Below, one piece after another: positions 6,136 to 12,443 of a stretch of DNA of 20,538 nucleotides. The stretch is from positions 1 to 20,538 of IMG/VR virus record IMGVR_UViG_3300037189_009414. The stretch is one strand, 5' to 3'. The DNA comes from a virus. The translations under genes and the position numbers were made by a program. The notes under the pieces are model-generated. The model was not told the origin of the DNA. It did not search any database and worked only from the letters and a program-made list of their open reading frames with translations. Within the stretch, counting starts at the first letter, position 1; every line of letters starts with the position of its first letter.

Positions 6136-6170
6136 AAAGGATCAGGGGAAACTCTGGTCCTTTTTCTTTT
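6136..6170 (+). terminator. Rho-independent terminator of the DUF932 gene
   Basis: AAAGGATCAG (6136-6145) pairs with CTGGTCCTTT (6154-6163), including one G-T pair, with an eight-base loop. The T-rich run continues to 6170. It lies 34 bases beyond the DUF932 stop. Confidence 0.85.
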
Positions 6171-6264
6171 GGGGATCAGAACCGGATCATCCGGATCAGG
6201 GGGAAAATAGGGCTCCGCCTTCATCTCTCTCGAAAGCACCCTAGGGGTTCCGAATCGGCGCAAT

Positions 6265-6289
6265 AAAAAAGGCGAGGTTTCCCCTCGCC
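6265..6289 (-). terminator. Second of two tandem minus-strand terminators
   Basis: The stem is GGCGAGG (6271-6277) with CCTCGCC (6283-6289) and a five-base loop. On the minus strand it is followed by six U (AAAAAA at 6265-6270). It backs up the terminator at 6306-6333. Confidence 0.85.
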
Positions 6290-6305
6290 TTTCAATCGAA
6301 AGCAT

Positions 6306-6333
6306 AAAGAAAAAGGGGAGCCATTGGCTCCCC
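6306..6333 (-). terminator. First of two tandem minus-strand terminators
   Basis: The stem is GGGGAGCC (6315-6322) with GGCTCCCC (6326-6333) and a three-base loop. On the minus strand it is followed by UUUUUCUUU (complement of 6306-6314). It lies seven bases beyond the stop of the minus-strand gene ending at 6340. Confidence 0.88.
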
Positions 6334-6339
6334 TTCCCC

Positions 6340-6582
6340 TTATTTCAAGAATGTATATTCAGAGCATTCGGACGCGAGGTTGCAATGTCCTGACATCCTA
6401 GCGTCGGGCCATTGCATAAAACCGACATCCTCGACCGCGACGGGCGCACCTAGGTTGATCGATGCGATCCATCGATCCGCTTGGCGGATTTCAAAATCCT
6501 CAAGGCCGGACGGATCGTCATTTATGAAATAACAGGCCCAATGGGCCGGAGCGGTATAGGTATAGACTTTCAGTTTAGGCAT
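6340..6582 (-). CDS. Small phage protein of unknown function (80 aa)
   Basis: The frame is open back to 6672, but the ATG at 6582 has AAGGGGA about six bases upstream, and the next upstream gene ends at 6593, so this start is chosen. The opening (KVYTYTAPAHWACYFINDDP followed by SGLED) resembles a widespread small phage protein with a Y-Y-APAHWA---INDD-SGL pattern; its function is not known to me. Three cysteines (one near the start, two near the end) show no clear metal site. It is the last gene of this minus-strand run, before tandem terminators. Confidence 0.72.
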   Translation of the reverse strand: MPKLKVYTYTAPAHWACYFINDDPSGLEDFEIRQADRWIASINLGAPVAVEDVGFMQWPDARMSGHCNLASECSEYTFLK

Positions 6583-6592
6583 TTGTTTCCCC

Positions 6593-6778
6593 TTATGAAT
6601 GGCAATAGCCGTCGGTTTCGATAGCAATGAACATGCCTGACCAGTTCGCGACAATGGCCCCATCCATTCCAATGGTTCCCATGACAGTCTGGCGGAAGGC
6701 GCGATAGGAAGGGCGGCTCTCTAGCCGCCCCCATAGTTTATAAATTGCCTTGCGTTGGGCTTTTGTTGTCTTAATCAT
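6593..6778 (-). CDS. Conserved small phage protein of unknown function (61 aa)
   Basis: A basic N-terminal helix (TTKAQRKAIYKLWGR) is followed by SYRAFRQTV and a C-terminal WSGMFIAIETDGYCHS. The pattern TKAQR...YR-FR-TV...W-GM---IE-DGY-HS recurs in many phages and prophages, always unnamed in my memory. Its ATG overlaps the upstream stop as ATGA (6775-6778), and GGAG lies eight bases before it. Confidence 0.75.
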   Translation of the reverse strand: MIKTTKAQRKAIYKLWGRLESRPSYRAFRQTVMGTIGMDGAIVANWSGMFIAIETDGYCHS

Positions 6779-7014
6779 CTGGCGGGCTCCAATAGATCAT
6801 GGGGAACGCGAATTGTCTTTTTGGATCGATCCATTTTAACGTGGATCGATCGGCGGGTAATTTTCCGGACTGTGCCGAACCTATCGCCCATCATCCATCG
6901 ATCGGTGGCGGGGTGCAATTGAACCCTCGAACCCTCGCCTAGAATGAACATCGATCCATTCGGATCGCGATCCATCGAACAGTATGCGGATACGCTTTGT
7001 ATGATTTTCGTCAT
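6775..7014 (-). CDS. Small basic protein, possibly SH3/KOW-like (79 aa)
   Basis: The segment from about residue 28 (GSRVQLHPATDRWMMGDRFG, then TVRKITRRSIHVKMD) alternates strands and basic turns, as in small SH3-like or KOW barrels that bind nucleic acid. This is a structural guess, with no family identified. The nucleotide sequence is unusual for its dense GATC-containing repeats. The Shine-Dalgarno is weak (CCGGAA). It overlaps the next gene by four bases. Confidence 0.68.
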   Translation of the reverse strand: MTKIIQSVSAYCSMDRDPNGSMFILGEGSRVQLHPATDRWMMGDRFGTVRKITRRSIHVKMDRSKKTIRVPHDLLEPAR

Positions 7015-7039
7015 GGTTTTGTTTCCGGTTGAAAGGGAG

Positions 7040-7061
7040 ATGGGGACACGAATGTCCCCAT
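7040..7061 (-). other. Nine-base hairpin between minus-strand genes
   Basis: ATGGGGACA (7040-7048) pairs perfectly with TGTCCCCAT (7053-7061). The loop reads UUCG on the minus-strand transcript, a stable tetraloop type. It lies just beyond the stop at 7067 and has no U-run. It could be a weak terminator or an RNA-stability element. Confidence 0.6.
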
Positions 7062-7066
7062 CGATG

Positions 7067-7291
7067 TTAGTGCCATCTAATCAGGCAATCGCCCTTGGCG
7101 TTCAATGGGCAGTATTCATATTGACCCTTGATGATTGCCTTGACGATATCTTCTTCGAGGCCAAGGCCCGCCAGTAGCGTGGCGGCCTTCGCCTTATGTT
7201 CTTTGAAGGGTAGCATTCCTTGCGCGATCCAGTTGAAGAACCCGTAGGAGTGGATGAACCCTGTCGATCGTATGATGACTTCATTTTTCAT
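7067..7291 (-). CDS. Hypothetical protein (74 aa)
   Basis: No family recognised. The N-terminal half (FIHSYGFFNWIAQGMLPFKE) is aromatic-rich; the rest looks helical (KAATLLAGLGLEEDIVKAI) and ends with two cysteines. AAGGG lies about seven bases before the ATG. Hairpins lie on both sides (7315-7335 upstream, 7040-7061 downstream), so it may be expressed as a separate small unit. Confidence 0.65.
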   Translation of the reverse strand: MKNEVIIRSTGFIHSYGFFNWIAQGMLPFKEHKAKAATLLAGLGLEEDIVKAIIKGQYEYCPLNAKGDCLIRWH

Positions 7292-7309
7292 GGTGATAAC
7301 CCTTGCGCG

Positions 7310-7335
7310 AAAAAGGGGGCTGCAGCGCAGCCCCC
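7310..7335 (-). terminator. Rho-independent terminator after the coiled-coil gene
   Basis: GGGGGCTGC (7315-7323) pairs perfectly with GCAGCCCCC (7327-7335) around a three-base loop. On the minus strand it is followed by five U (7310-7314). It lies seven bases beyond the stop at 7342. It separates the coiled-coil gene from the four genes downstream. Confidence 0.88.
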
Positions 7336-7341
7336 AACTGG

Positions 7342-7701
7342 TTATAGAGAGATAGAGATTGTCGCGTCGTTAACCAGTTCGCGTATTTTCTCTTCGATCT
7401 GGTTATCGAGGTCATACTCGCTTGGGATTCCCTCGACCAAACGCTCGACGTCGCTTAGACGTTCTTGGATTCCATCAAACCGATCGTCGTTATCGATTTC
7501 TGAAGGGCGGTTTTCTAGTTCCGCAACCCGTGCTTCGAGCGGTACAATTTTATGGAAGTCGATGGAATGGATCTTGACCGCTGCCTCCAGAGCTTCGATC
7601 CGATCCATCAGGTTATCGATGAAGGTAGCGATAGCGGTGACCTTACCGCTGCTTAGATCGCTTATCTCAAGTGTGGTACGAACGAATAGATTGCTAGGCA
7701 T
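7342..7701 (-). CDS. Coiled-coil protein of unknown function (119 aa)
   Basis: From about residue 20 onward the protein is almost all acidic helix with heptad-like hydrophobic spacing (for example MDRIEALEAAVKI, LEARVAELENR, IQERLSDVERLVEGI), so it probably forms an elongated oligomer. The first 20 residues contain a short strand-like stretch. Family not recognised. GAGGGG lies about six bases upstream of the ATG. It is the first minus-strand gene beside the repeat-rich intergenic region and has its own terminator. I see no convincing -10/-35 pair for it. Confidence 0.72.
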   Translation of the reverse strand: MPSNLFVRTTLEISDLSSGKVTAIATFIDNLMDRIEALEAAVKIHSIDFHKIVPLEARVAELENRPSEIDNDDRFDGIQERLSDVERLVEGIPSEYDLDNQIEEKIRELVNDATISISL

Positions 7702-7742
7702 AGTAAACCCCTCAGTGAAACGGCAGGATTGCCGTCAAGAAA

Positions 7743-7811
7743 AAGTATGCAACAAATACTTCGCTGCGTCTCGCATAAAAATTAGATAGGGTCATGACGT
7801 TACGTGCGTCA
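7743..7811. repeat. Cluster of operator-like dyads
   Basis: AAGTAT (7743-7748) mirrors ATACTT (7756-7761) across seven bases. GTCATGAC (7791-7798) is a perfect palindrome. TGACG (7795-7799) mirrors CGTCA (7807-7811). These stand upstream of the leftward coiled-coil gene and could bind dimeric regulators. No gene is present here. Confidence 0.45.
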
Positions 7812-7878
7812 CCTATGTGACCATAGGTAATGCTTACCATAGGTAAGCATAACGTAGGGTAAGCATAGGACTATATGC
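7811..7878. repeat. 16-bp tandem repeats and nested inverted repeats
   Basis: Three 16-base units follow one another at 7821-7836, 7837-7852 and 7853-7868. The first two share CCATAGGTAA and the last two share GGTAAGCATA. On top of this lie perfect inverted repeats: ACCTATG (7811-7817) with CATAGGT (7822-7828); ATGCTTACC (7830-7838) with GGTAAGCAT (7842-7850); and GCATA (7863-7867) with TATGC (7874-7878). The pattern recalls replication-origin iterons or a multi-site operator. It lies in a gene-free stretch between divergent operons. Confidence 0.7.
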
Positions 7879-7960
7879 CCTCCAGGCCCAGCAATGCTAG
7901 GACTGTAGTCCAACCAGGCTGAGACGGGTTTCCTAACCTAGGATAAAAAACCCCCGCCAC

Positions 7961-7999
7961 CCCCCATCACGAAGTGATGGGGGCTCTGAAGGAGCCCCC
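7961..7999. promoter_or_regulatory. Two mutually exclusive hairpins
   Basis: CCCCCATCAC (7961-7970) pairs perfectly with GTGATGGGGG (7974-7983) over a three-base loop. GGGGGCTC (7979-7986) pairs perfectly with GAGCCCCC (7992-7999) over a five-base loop. Both use the same GGGGG at 7979-7983, so only one can form at a time. No plus-strand T-run follows; on the minus strand six T follow after ten further bases. An attenuator-like switch or a DNA cruciform is possible. Confidence 0.6.
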
Positions 8000-8023
8000 A
8001 CCCCGTTATCCCCCCAGAAAAAA

Positions 8024-8115
8024 ACCCCACTGAAGAAAAACTTCACACCCACCCCCTTCTTTTTTTGACCCCCAAATTCCCAAAAAAAATACCCCACCAT
8101 AAAGAAAAACTTGAC
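8024..8115 (+). repeat. Imperfect direct repeat in C/A-rich low-complexity leader
   Basis: ACCCCAC-n-AAGAAAAACTT occurs near 8024-8046 and again near 8091-8115, about 67 bases apart. The first copy folds as TGAAG-aaaaa-CTTCA. The second runs into TTGACT (8111-8116), a possible -35, but no good -10 stands at 16-18 bases; only an AT-rich ATTTAAAT at 8140-8147. Around it are long runs of C and A on the plus strand (G-runs on the other). Confidence 0.45.
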
Positions 8116-8163
8116 TAGGCAAACTGAGCAACTTCAAGTATTTAAATCTTGTTGGAGGAACAA

Positions 8164-8679
8164 ATGCCTACACCGCAGTCATTTAAGATGAGAAAACCGA
8201 CGCTGGATACGGAACTTGAAAAGCGCGGCCCAAAGCCAAAGATCGCTGATGAGGAAACTCGGCGGCGTGTCGTCGTAAGTTTGGCGCGAGCGGGAACCCC
8301 ATTGAAAGAGATCGCGAAGACGATTGGCTGTTCTTTAAAGTGGTTGAAGGAAAACCACGCGGATCAAATTCATTACGCCCGGGAGATCGCGAACGCTTTG
8401 GTGTCTGAGAACCTGTACCGCCAAGCGATGAAAGATAATCCCGCGTCGATCAACGCCGCGATTTATATCACGAAAGCGAAGATGGGCTGGGCGGATAAGA
8501 AGGACGATGAGAGCCGTTCTCCGCCGCAAGTTATTTTTAACTTTGGCGATATGTCCTACGATGAGCGCATGCATCTGATGCAGAAAATCAAATTCCAGTT
8601 GGGCCAGCCAGTCGATCAGGAATATTTGGACGGCGAGTATGACGTCGTAGAGGAAGAAGAAAGCGACGCTGATGAATGA
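8164..8679 (+). CDS. terS: Terminase small subunit
   Basis: 171 residues. An N-terminal helix-turn-helix region (residues about 33-63, with GTPLKEIAKTIGCSLKWLKE) would recognise the packaging site. The central NPASINAAIYITKAKMGWADK resembles the AAI-WLKNR-GW-D segment common in small terminases. The C-terminus is acidic (EEEESDADE). A TTG at 8149 would add five residues but lies over the Shine-Dalgarno GGAGG (8154-8158), which is five bases before the ATG at 8164, so that ATG is used. The stop overlaps the large-terminase start by eight bases. The dyad-rich DNA just upstream may include its binding site. Confidence 0.85.
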   Translation: MPTPQSFKMRKPTLDTELEKRGPKPKIADEETRRRVVVSLARAGTPLKEIAKTIGCSLKWLKENHADQIHYAREIANALVSENLYRQAMKDNPASINAAIYITKAKMGWADKKDDESRSPPQVIFNFGDMSYDERMHLMQKIKFQLGQPVDQEYLDGEYDVVEEEESDADE

Positions 8680-10276
8680 GAAGTCCGCGGCGTTTAAAGC
8701 GAAGAACGTAGAACACGCGATCAAGCAATACCCGAAAGAGGCACTGCTCGCACTGGATAGGCTCAATTGTGAAGAGAATCTCGTTGATTTCGTTGAGGGC
8801 GCTTGGAAATACATTGACCCTAATCCTTACCGCGCCGGGTGGCATCTCCAGGCGATTGCGGAGCATCTTGAAGCGGTGGCTCGCGGGGAAATTAGGCGTC
8901 TCGTAATCAACATCCCGCCAAGAACGTCGAAGTCCTCAATGGTCTCCGTCTGCTTTCCCGCGTGGTTGTGGTCACTTGACCCGACCGGGCCATTGGCGGG
9001 GCCACACGTCCAATTCCTGTTCGCGTCCTACGCGCAGACACTCTCCGTCCGTGATTCGATCAAGACACGCCGTCTGATTGAATCCCCCTGGTATCAGGAA
9101 CGCTGGAGCCAAAAATATCAGATCACGTCCGACCAGAATACGAAAATCCGTTTTGATAATAACAAAGGCGGATACCGCCTCGCGACATCCGTTGACGGCG
9201 CTCTGACGGGTGAAGGCGGATCAATTATCGTGGTCGATGACCCGCACAACGCGAATGAAGTCGAATCAGATCTTGTTCGTGGCGGGACACTTGAATGGTG
9301 GGATCAATCCATGTCCACCCGTCTCAACGACCCCAAGACAGGCGCGTACATCGTCATCATGCAGCGTCTCCATGAGGGTGATTTGACGGGACATATCTTG
9401 GAGAAAGACGTCGGGAACTGGACGCATCTCTGCCTTCCTATGCGGTTTGAATCAGACCGCAGATGTATCACGCCGTGGTTCATCGACGAACGCGAAGAAG
9501 GCGAACTCCTTGTTCCTGAACGCTTTGGGCCAAACGAAGTCTCGGAACTTGAGAGACGCCTCGGCCCGTTCGCAGCGGCTGGACAACTCCAGCAGCGCCC
9601 CCAGCCAAAAGGCGGCGGGATCATCAAGCGCGAGTGGTGGCAACTCTGGGATGAGAAGATCTCCAGCCGGGAAGGTCTCCCGAAAACCGTTTTCCCGCCA
9701 TTTGAATACGTCGTCGCGTCTTTGGATACCGCGTACACGACGAAACAAGAGAACGATTACTCCGCGATGACGATCTGGGGCATCTGGACAGATAAGCAAA
9801 TGAACCGCCGGATCATGATGATCTACGCGTGGCAGGATCGTCTGGAATTTCCTGAACTCGTCGGGAAAGTCATGTCCCTCTGCAACAAATTCAAAGTGGA
9901 TAAACTCTTGATCGAATCCAAGGCGGCTGGGATTTCCGTCGCGCAAGAACTCCGTCGACACCTCAATAAAGAGTCCTGGGGCATCCAACTCCTCGACCCG
10001 GGCAGGGGTGACAAAGTCGCTCGCGCATACGCGATCCAACACCTTTTCTCCGAAGGAATGATCTTCGCGCCAGATTTTGACTGGGCGGATAAAGTCATCT
10101 CACAAGCGGAATCTTTTCCTAAATCAACACATGATGACCTCGTTGACAGCATGACACAGGCATTAACTCATCTTCGTGTGATCGGATTCGCAGAAAAACC
10201 GACAGAAGTCCTTTCCGAAAAGTTTGATAGTATGTTATACAAGTCGAACGCGTCGCAACCTCTTTACCCGGTGTAA
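8672..10276 (+). CDS. terL: Terminase large subunit (ATPase-nuclease)
   Basis: 534 residues, normal for the family. The ATPase has a Walker A-type INIPPRTSKSSM (79-90), an adenine-side FASYAQTLS (117-125), Walker B IIVVDDPHN (185-193) and a MQRLHEGD motif (230-237). The RNase H-like nuclease has VASLDTAY (Asp352), KLLIESKA (Glu415) and STHDDLVDS (Asp488/489). The enzyme pumps DNA into the prohead and cuts the concatemer. The Walker A lysine-serine is kept although the usual glycine before the lysine is replaced by Ser. It overlaps the small terminase gene and is followed three bases later by the portal gene. Confidence 0.96.
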   Translation: MNEKSAAFKAKNVEHAIKQYPKEALLALDRLNCEENLVDFVEGAWKYIDPNPYRAGWHLQAIAEHLEAVARGEIRRLVINIPPRTSKSSMVSVCFPAWLWSLDPTGPLAGPHVQFLFASYAQTLSVRDSIKTRRLIESPWYQERWSQKYQITSDQNTKIRFDNNKGGYRLATSVDGALTGEGGSIIVVDDPHNANEVESDLVRGGTLEWWDQSMSTRLNDPKTGAYIVIMQRLHEGDLTGHILEKDVGNWTHLCLPMRFESDRRCITPWFIDEREEGELLVPERFGPNEVSELERRLGPFAAAGQLQQRPQPKGGGIIKREWWQLWDEKISSREGLPKTVFPPFEYVVASLDTAYTTKQENDYSAMTIWGIWTDKQMNRRIMMIYAWQDRLEFPELVGKVMSLCNKFKVDKLLIESKAAGISVAQELRRHLNKESWGIQLLDPGRGDKVARAYAIQHLFSEGMIFAPDFDWADKVISQAESFPKSTHDDLVDSMTQALTHLRVIGFAEKPTEVLSEKFDSMLYKSNASQPLYPV

Positions 10277-10279
10277 CAT

Positions 10280-12421
10280 ATGGCACTCGCTCCAATGAAC
10301 ATCCGTCAGAACCCTTTTATGGGTACTGAATATGGCAATCAAAACGATTTGGTTGTTGATGTCGCGACAGATGATCAATCAAATTCCACGTCAGTCGACC
10401 CCGATACGGGCGTCGTTAAGATTGAATTCCCAGACGGCTCCGTCACGATTAACCTTGGCGGCGGGCAAAAGAAAGCGAAAGAAGATCAGAAGTTTGACGA
10501 TAATATCGCGAACGAACTCGACAGCGGGGCGTTAGGCCAGATCTCGTCTGAACTCTATCGTTTAATCCAACAAGACGACGAATCCCGCTCCAAACTCCTC
10601 CAGCAATATGTCGCGGGCCTTGAACTTCTTGGGACTGAGATCCAAAAACCATCCTCTAACGCCTCAGACGGTTCGACCGCGGTCGAAGGACAAGCGACCG
10701 TTCGTAACCCACTCCTTTTGGAGGCGATCGTTCGATTCCAAGCGAATGCGCGAGGCGAACTTCTTCCATCCGGCGGCCCCGTAAAAGTCCGCAATGACGG
10801 ACTCTCAAGTCTTGTCTCCGACATTGAGGCGGACGCGTTGGAAAAAGATTTCAATCATTATCTGACGGTCACCGCAAAGGAATATTATCCTGATACGGAG
10901 CGTATGCACTTCTCGCTCGCGTTTATTGGGACGTCCTTCAAGAAAGTTTATTACTGCCCATTGCGCCGCCGCCCCGTGTCCGAATTCGTCGACATTCGTG
11001 ACGTCATTATCTCTGACGCGGAAACGTCCGCGCAGACCGCGCAACGCGTGACGCACGTCATCAAGATGGCTCCAAGCGTCCTGAAAAGAATGCAGTTGCT
11101 GGGCGTTTACAGGAACGTCGCTCTCTCCGCGACATCCTCGCCTAAAAAGAACGTTGCGGAAGAAAAAATCGACCAAATGTCGGGCGTGATCCCGAATTCG
11201 ACCTCCATGATGGAGACGGAAACAAGAGAAATTTGGGAATGTTATTGCGAACTCGATATCCCCGGCTTTGAACATGAGGACGATCAAGGACCAACGGGCC
11301 TGAAACTCCCTTACCGCGTCACGATGGACAAAAACTCTCAGGAAATCCTTGAGATCCGTCGCTGGTGGCGGGAGGACGATCCTCAATACATGAGACGCCA
11401 TGTTTTCGTGGATTATATCTTCGTTCCCGGTTTTGGTTTCTATGGCCTGGGGTTTGTGCATCTTCTTGGCAATACGACAATGGCGCTCACCGCGGGGTGG
11501 CGTTTGTGCATTGACAACGGGATGTTCTCGAACTTCCCCGGATTCTTGTACGCGAAGCAAGCGGGCCGCCAGAACACGAACGAATTCCGCGTACCGCCAG
11601 GCGGCGGTATGCCGATTGAGACAAACGGGCAGCCAATCAACAGCGTGGTCATGCCCCTTCCGTATAAATCAGTGGACGCGGGGTTCCTGAACCTTCTCCA
11701 AATGATTGAGCAAAACGGTCAACGCATGGCGGCGACGACAGAAGCGAACGTCGGTGAAGGCAATACGGAAGCGCCAGTCGGGACGACGATCGCACTGATC
11801 GAACAAGCGCAGAAAGTCATGTCCGCGGTTCACAAACGTATGCATGCGGCGCAAGCGGTCGAGTTTCAACTTCTTAAAGAATTGTTTAAAGAAAGCCCTG
11901 AAAGTTTCTGGGAAAACAACGTTTATCCCGCGCATCAATGGACACCGGAAACGCTTATCTCTTCTTTGAATAACATCAATTTGGTTCCCGTCGCGGACCC
12001 GAATACGCCAAGCCAATCTGCGAGAATCCAGAAGGCGATGGCGATCAAGCAGATGCAATCTGCGAACCCCGCACTTTACGACGCCCGTAAAGTAGACGAG
12101 CGAATTCTCACCATGCTTGGTGTCGAAGACGCGCAATCACTTTTTGCACCACCCGCACCTCCATCGCAGCAACCTGACCCAATGACGATGATGGCGCAAG
12201 CGAAGATGATTGATAGCCAAGCGCGAATGGCTGACGTTGAAGTCAAAAAGACAGTTGCCGCTTCTGATGCCCAGAACCATGCGGCTGATCGCGAAAGCAA
12301 GGAACGTATCGCGATGTTGCAACTCGCGAGCAAAATTGCTGTTCACCCTGAAAGCGCTGATGAAGCGCAACAGTTTATCAAACCCGACATTCAGGGTCTT
12401 ATCAACAACCCCAATGTCTAA
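10280..12421 (+). CDS. Portal protein (podovirus-type)
   Basis: 713 residues, the size of P22/T7-type portals. It follows the large terminase directly, the usual order. An acidic N-terminal region leads to a core with RNPLLLEAIVRFQANARGEL near 150, PSGGPVKV, and a long middle segment with a conserved-looking VDYIFVPGFGFYGLGFVHLL near 380. Residues 470-530 form the helical wing and stem region (KSVDAGFLNLLQMIEQNGQR, then MAATTEANVGE). The C-terminus is a long helix rich in Ala, Gln and Met, with Pro-rich linkers (PPAPPSQQPDPM). It forms the dodecameric ring through which DNA passes. No clear Shine-Dalgarno precedes the ATG, so translation is probably coupled to the terminase. Confidence 0.9.
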   Translation: MALAPMNIRQNPFMGTEYGNQNDLVVDVATDDQSNSTSVDPDTGVVKIEFPDGSVTINLGGGQKKAKEDQKFDDNIANELDSGALGQISSELYRLIQQDDESRSKLLQQYVAGLELLGTEIQKPSSNASDGSTAVEGQATVRNPLLLEAIVRFQANARGELLPSGGPVKVRNDGLSSLVSDIEADALEKDFNHYLTVTAKEYYPDTERMHFSLAFIGTSFKKVYYCPLRRRPVSEFVDIRDVIISDAETSAQTAQRVTHVIKMAPSVLKRMQLLGVYRNVALSATSSPKKNVAEEKIDQMSGVIPNSTSMMETETREIWECYCELDIPGFEHEDDQGPTGLKLPYRVTMDKNSQEILEIRRWWREDDPQYMRRHVFVDYIFVPGFGFYGLGFVHLLGNTTMALTAGWRLCIDNGMFSNFPGFLYAKQAGRQNTNEFRVPPGGGMPIETNGQPINSVVMPLPYKSVDAGFLNLLQMIEQNGQRMAATTEANVGEGNTEAPVGTTIALIEQAQKVMSAVHKRMHAAQAVEFQLLKELFKESPESFWENNVYPAHQWTPETLISSLNNINLVPVADPNTPSQSARIQKAMAIKQMQSANPALYDARKVDERILTMLGVEDAQSLFAPPAPPSQQPDPMTMMAQAKMIDSQARMADVEVKKTVAASDAQNHAADRESKERIAMLQLASKIAVHPESADEAQQFIKPDIQGLINNPNV

Positions 12422-12443
12422 TTAATCTTTACGGAGAACTCTT

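Noticed and set aside
7220-7789. Plus-strand open frame (189 aa) across the coiled-coil gene
   Set aside because: It is Ser/Arg/Ile-rich with a composition typical of antisense reading, and it runs through a good minus-strand terminator and into the dyad region.
8067-8147. TTGACC (about 8067) or TTGACT (8111) as a standard sigma70 late promoter
   Set aside because: No acceptable -10 element lies 16-18 bases downstream of either; a phage-specific or other promoter type cannot be excluded.
8672-10276. Odd Walker A (PPRTSKS) as a sign of an inactive terminase
   Set aside because: PPR-x-x-KS variants occur in other large terminases, and all other ATPase and nuclease motifs are intact.
10805-11560. 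Minus-strand open frame (251 aa) opposite the portal gene
   Set aside because: It is the shadow of a GC-biased coding strand, with no start signal and no recognisable domain.
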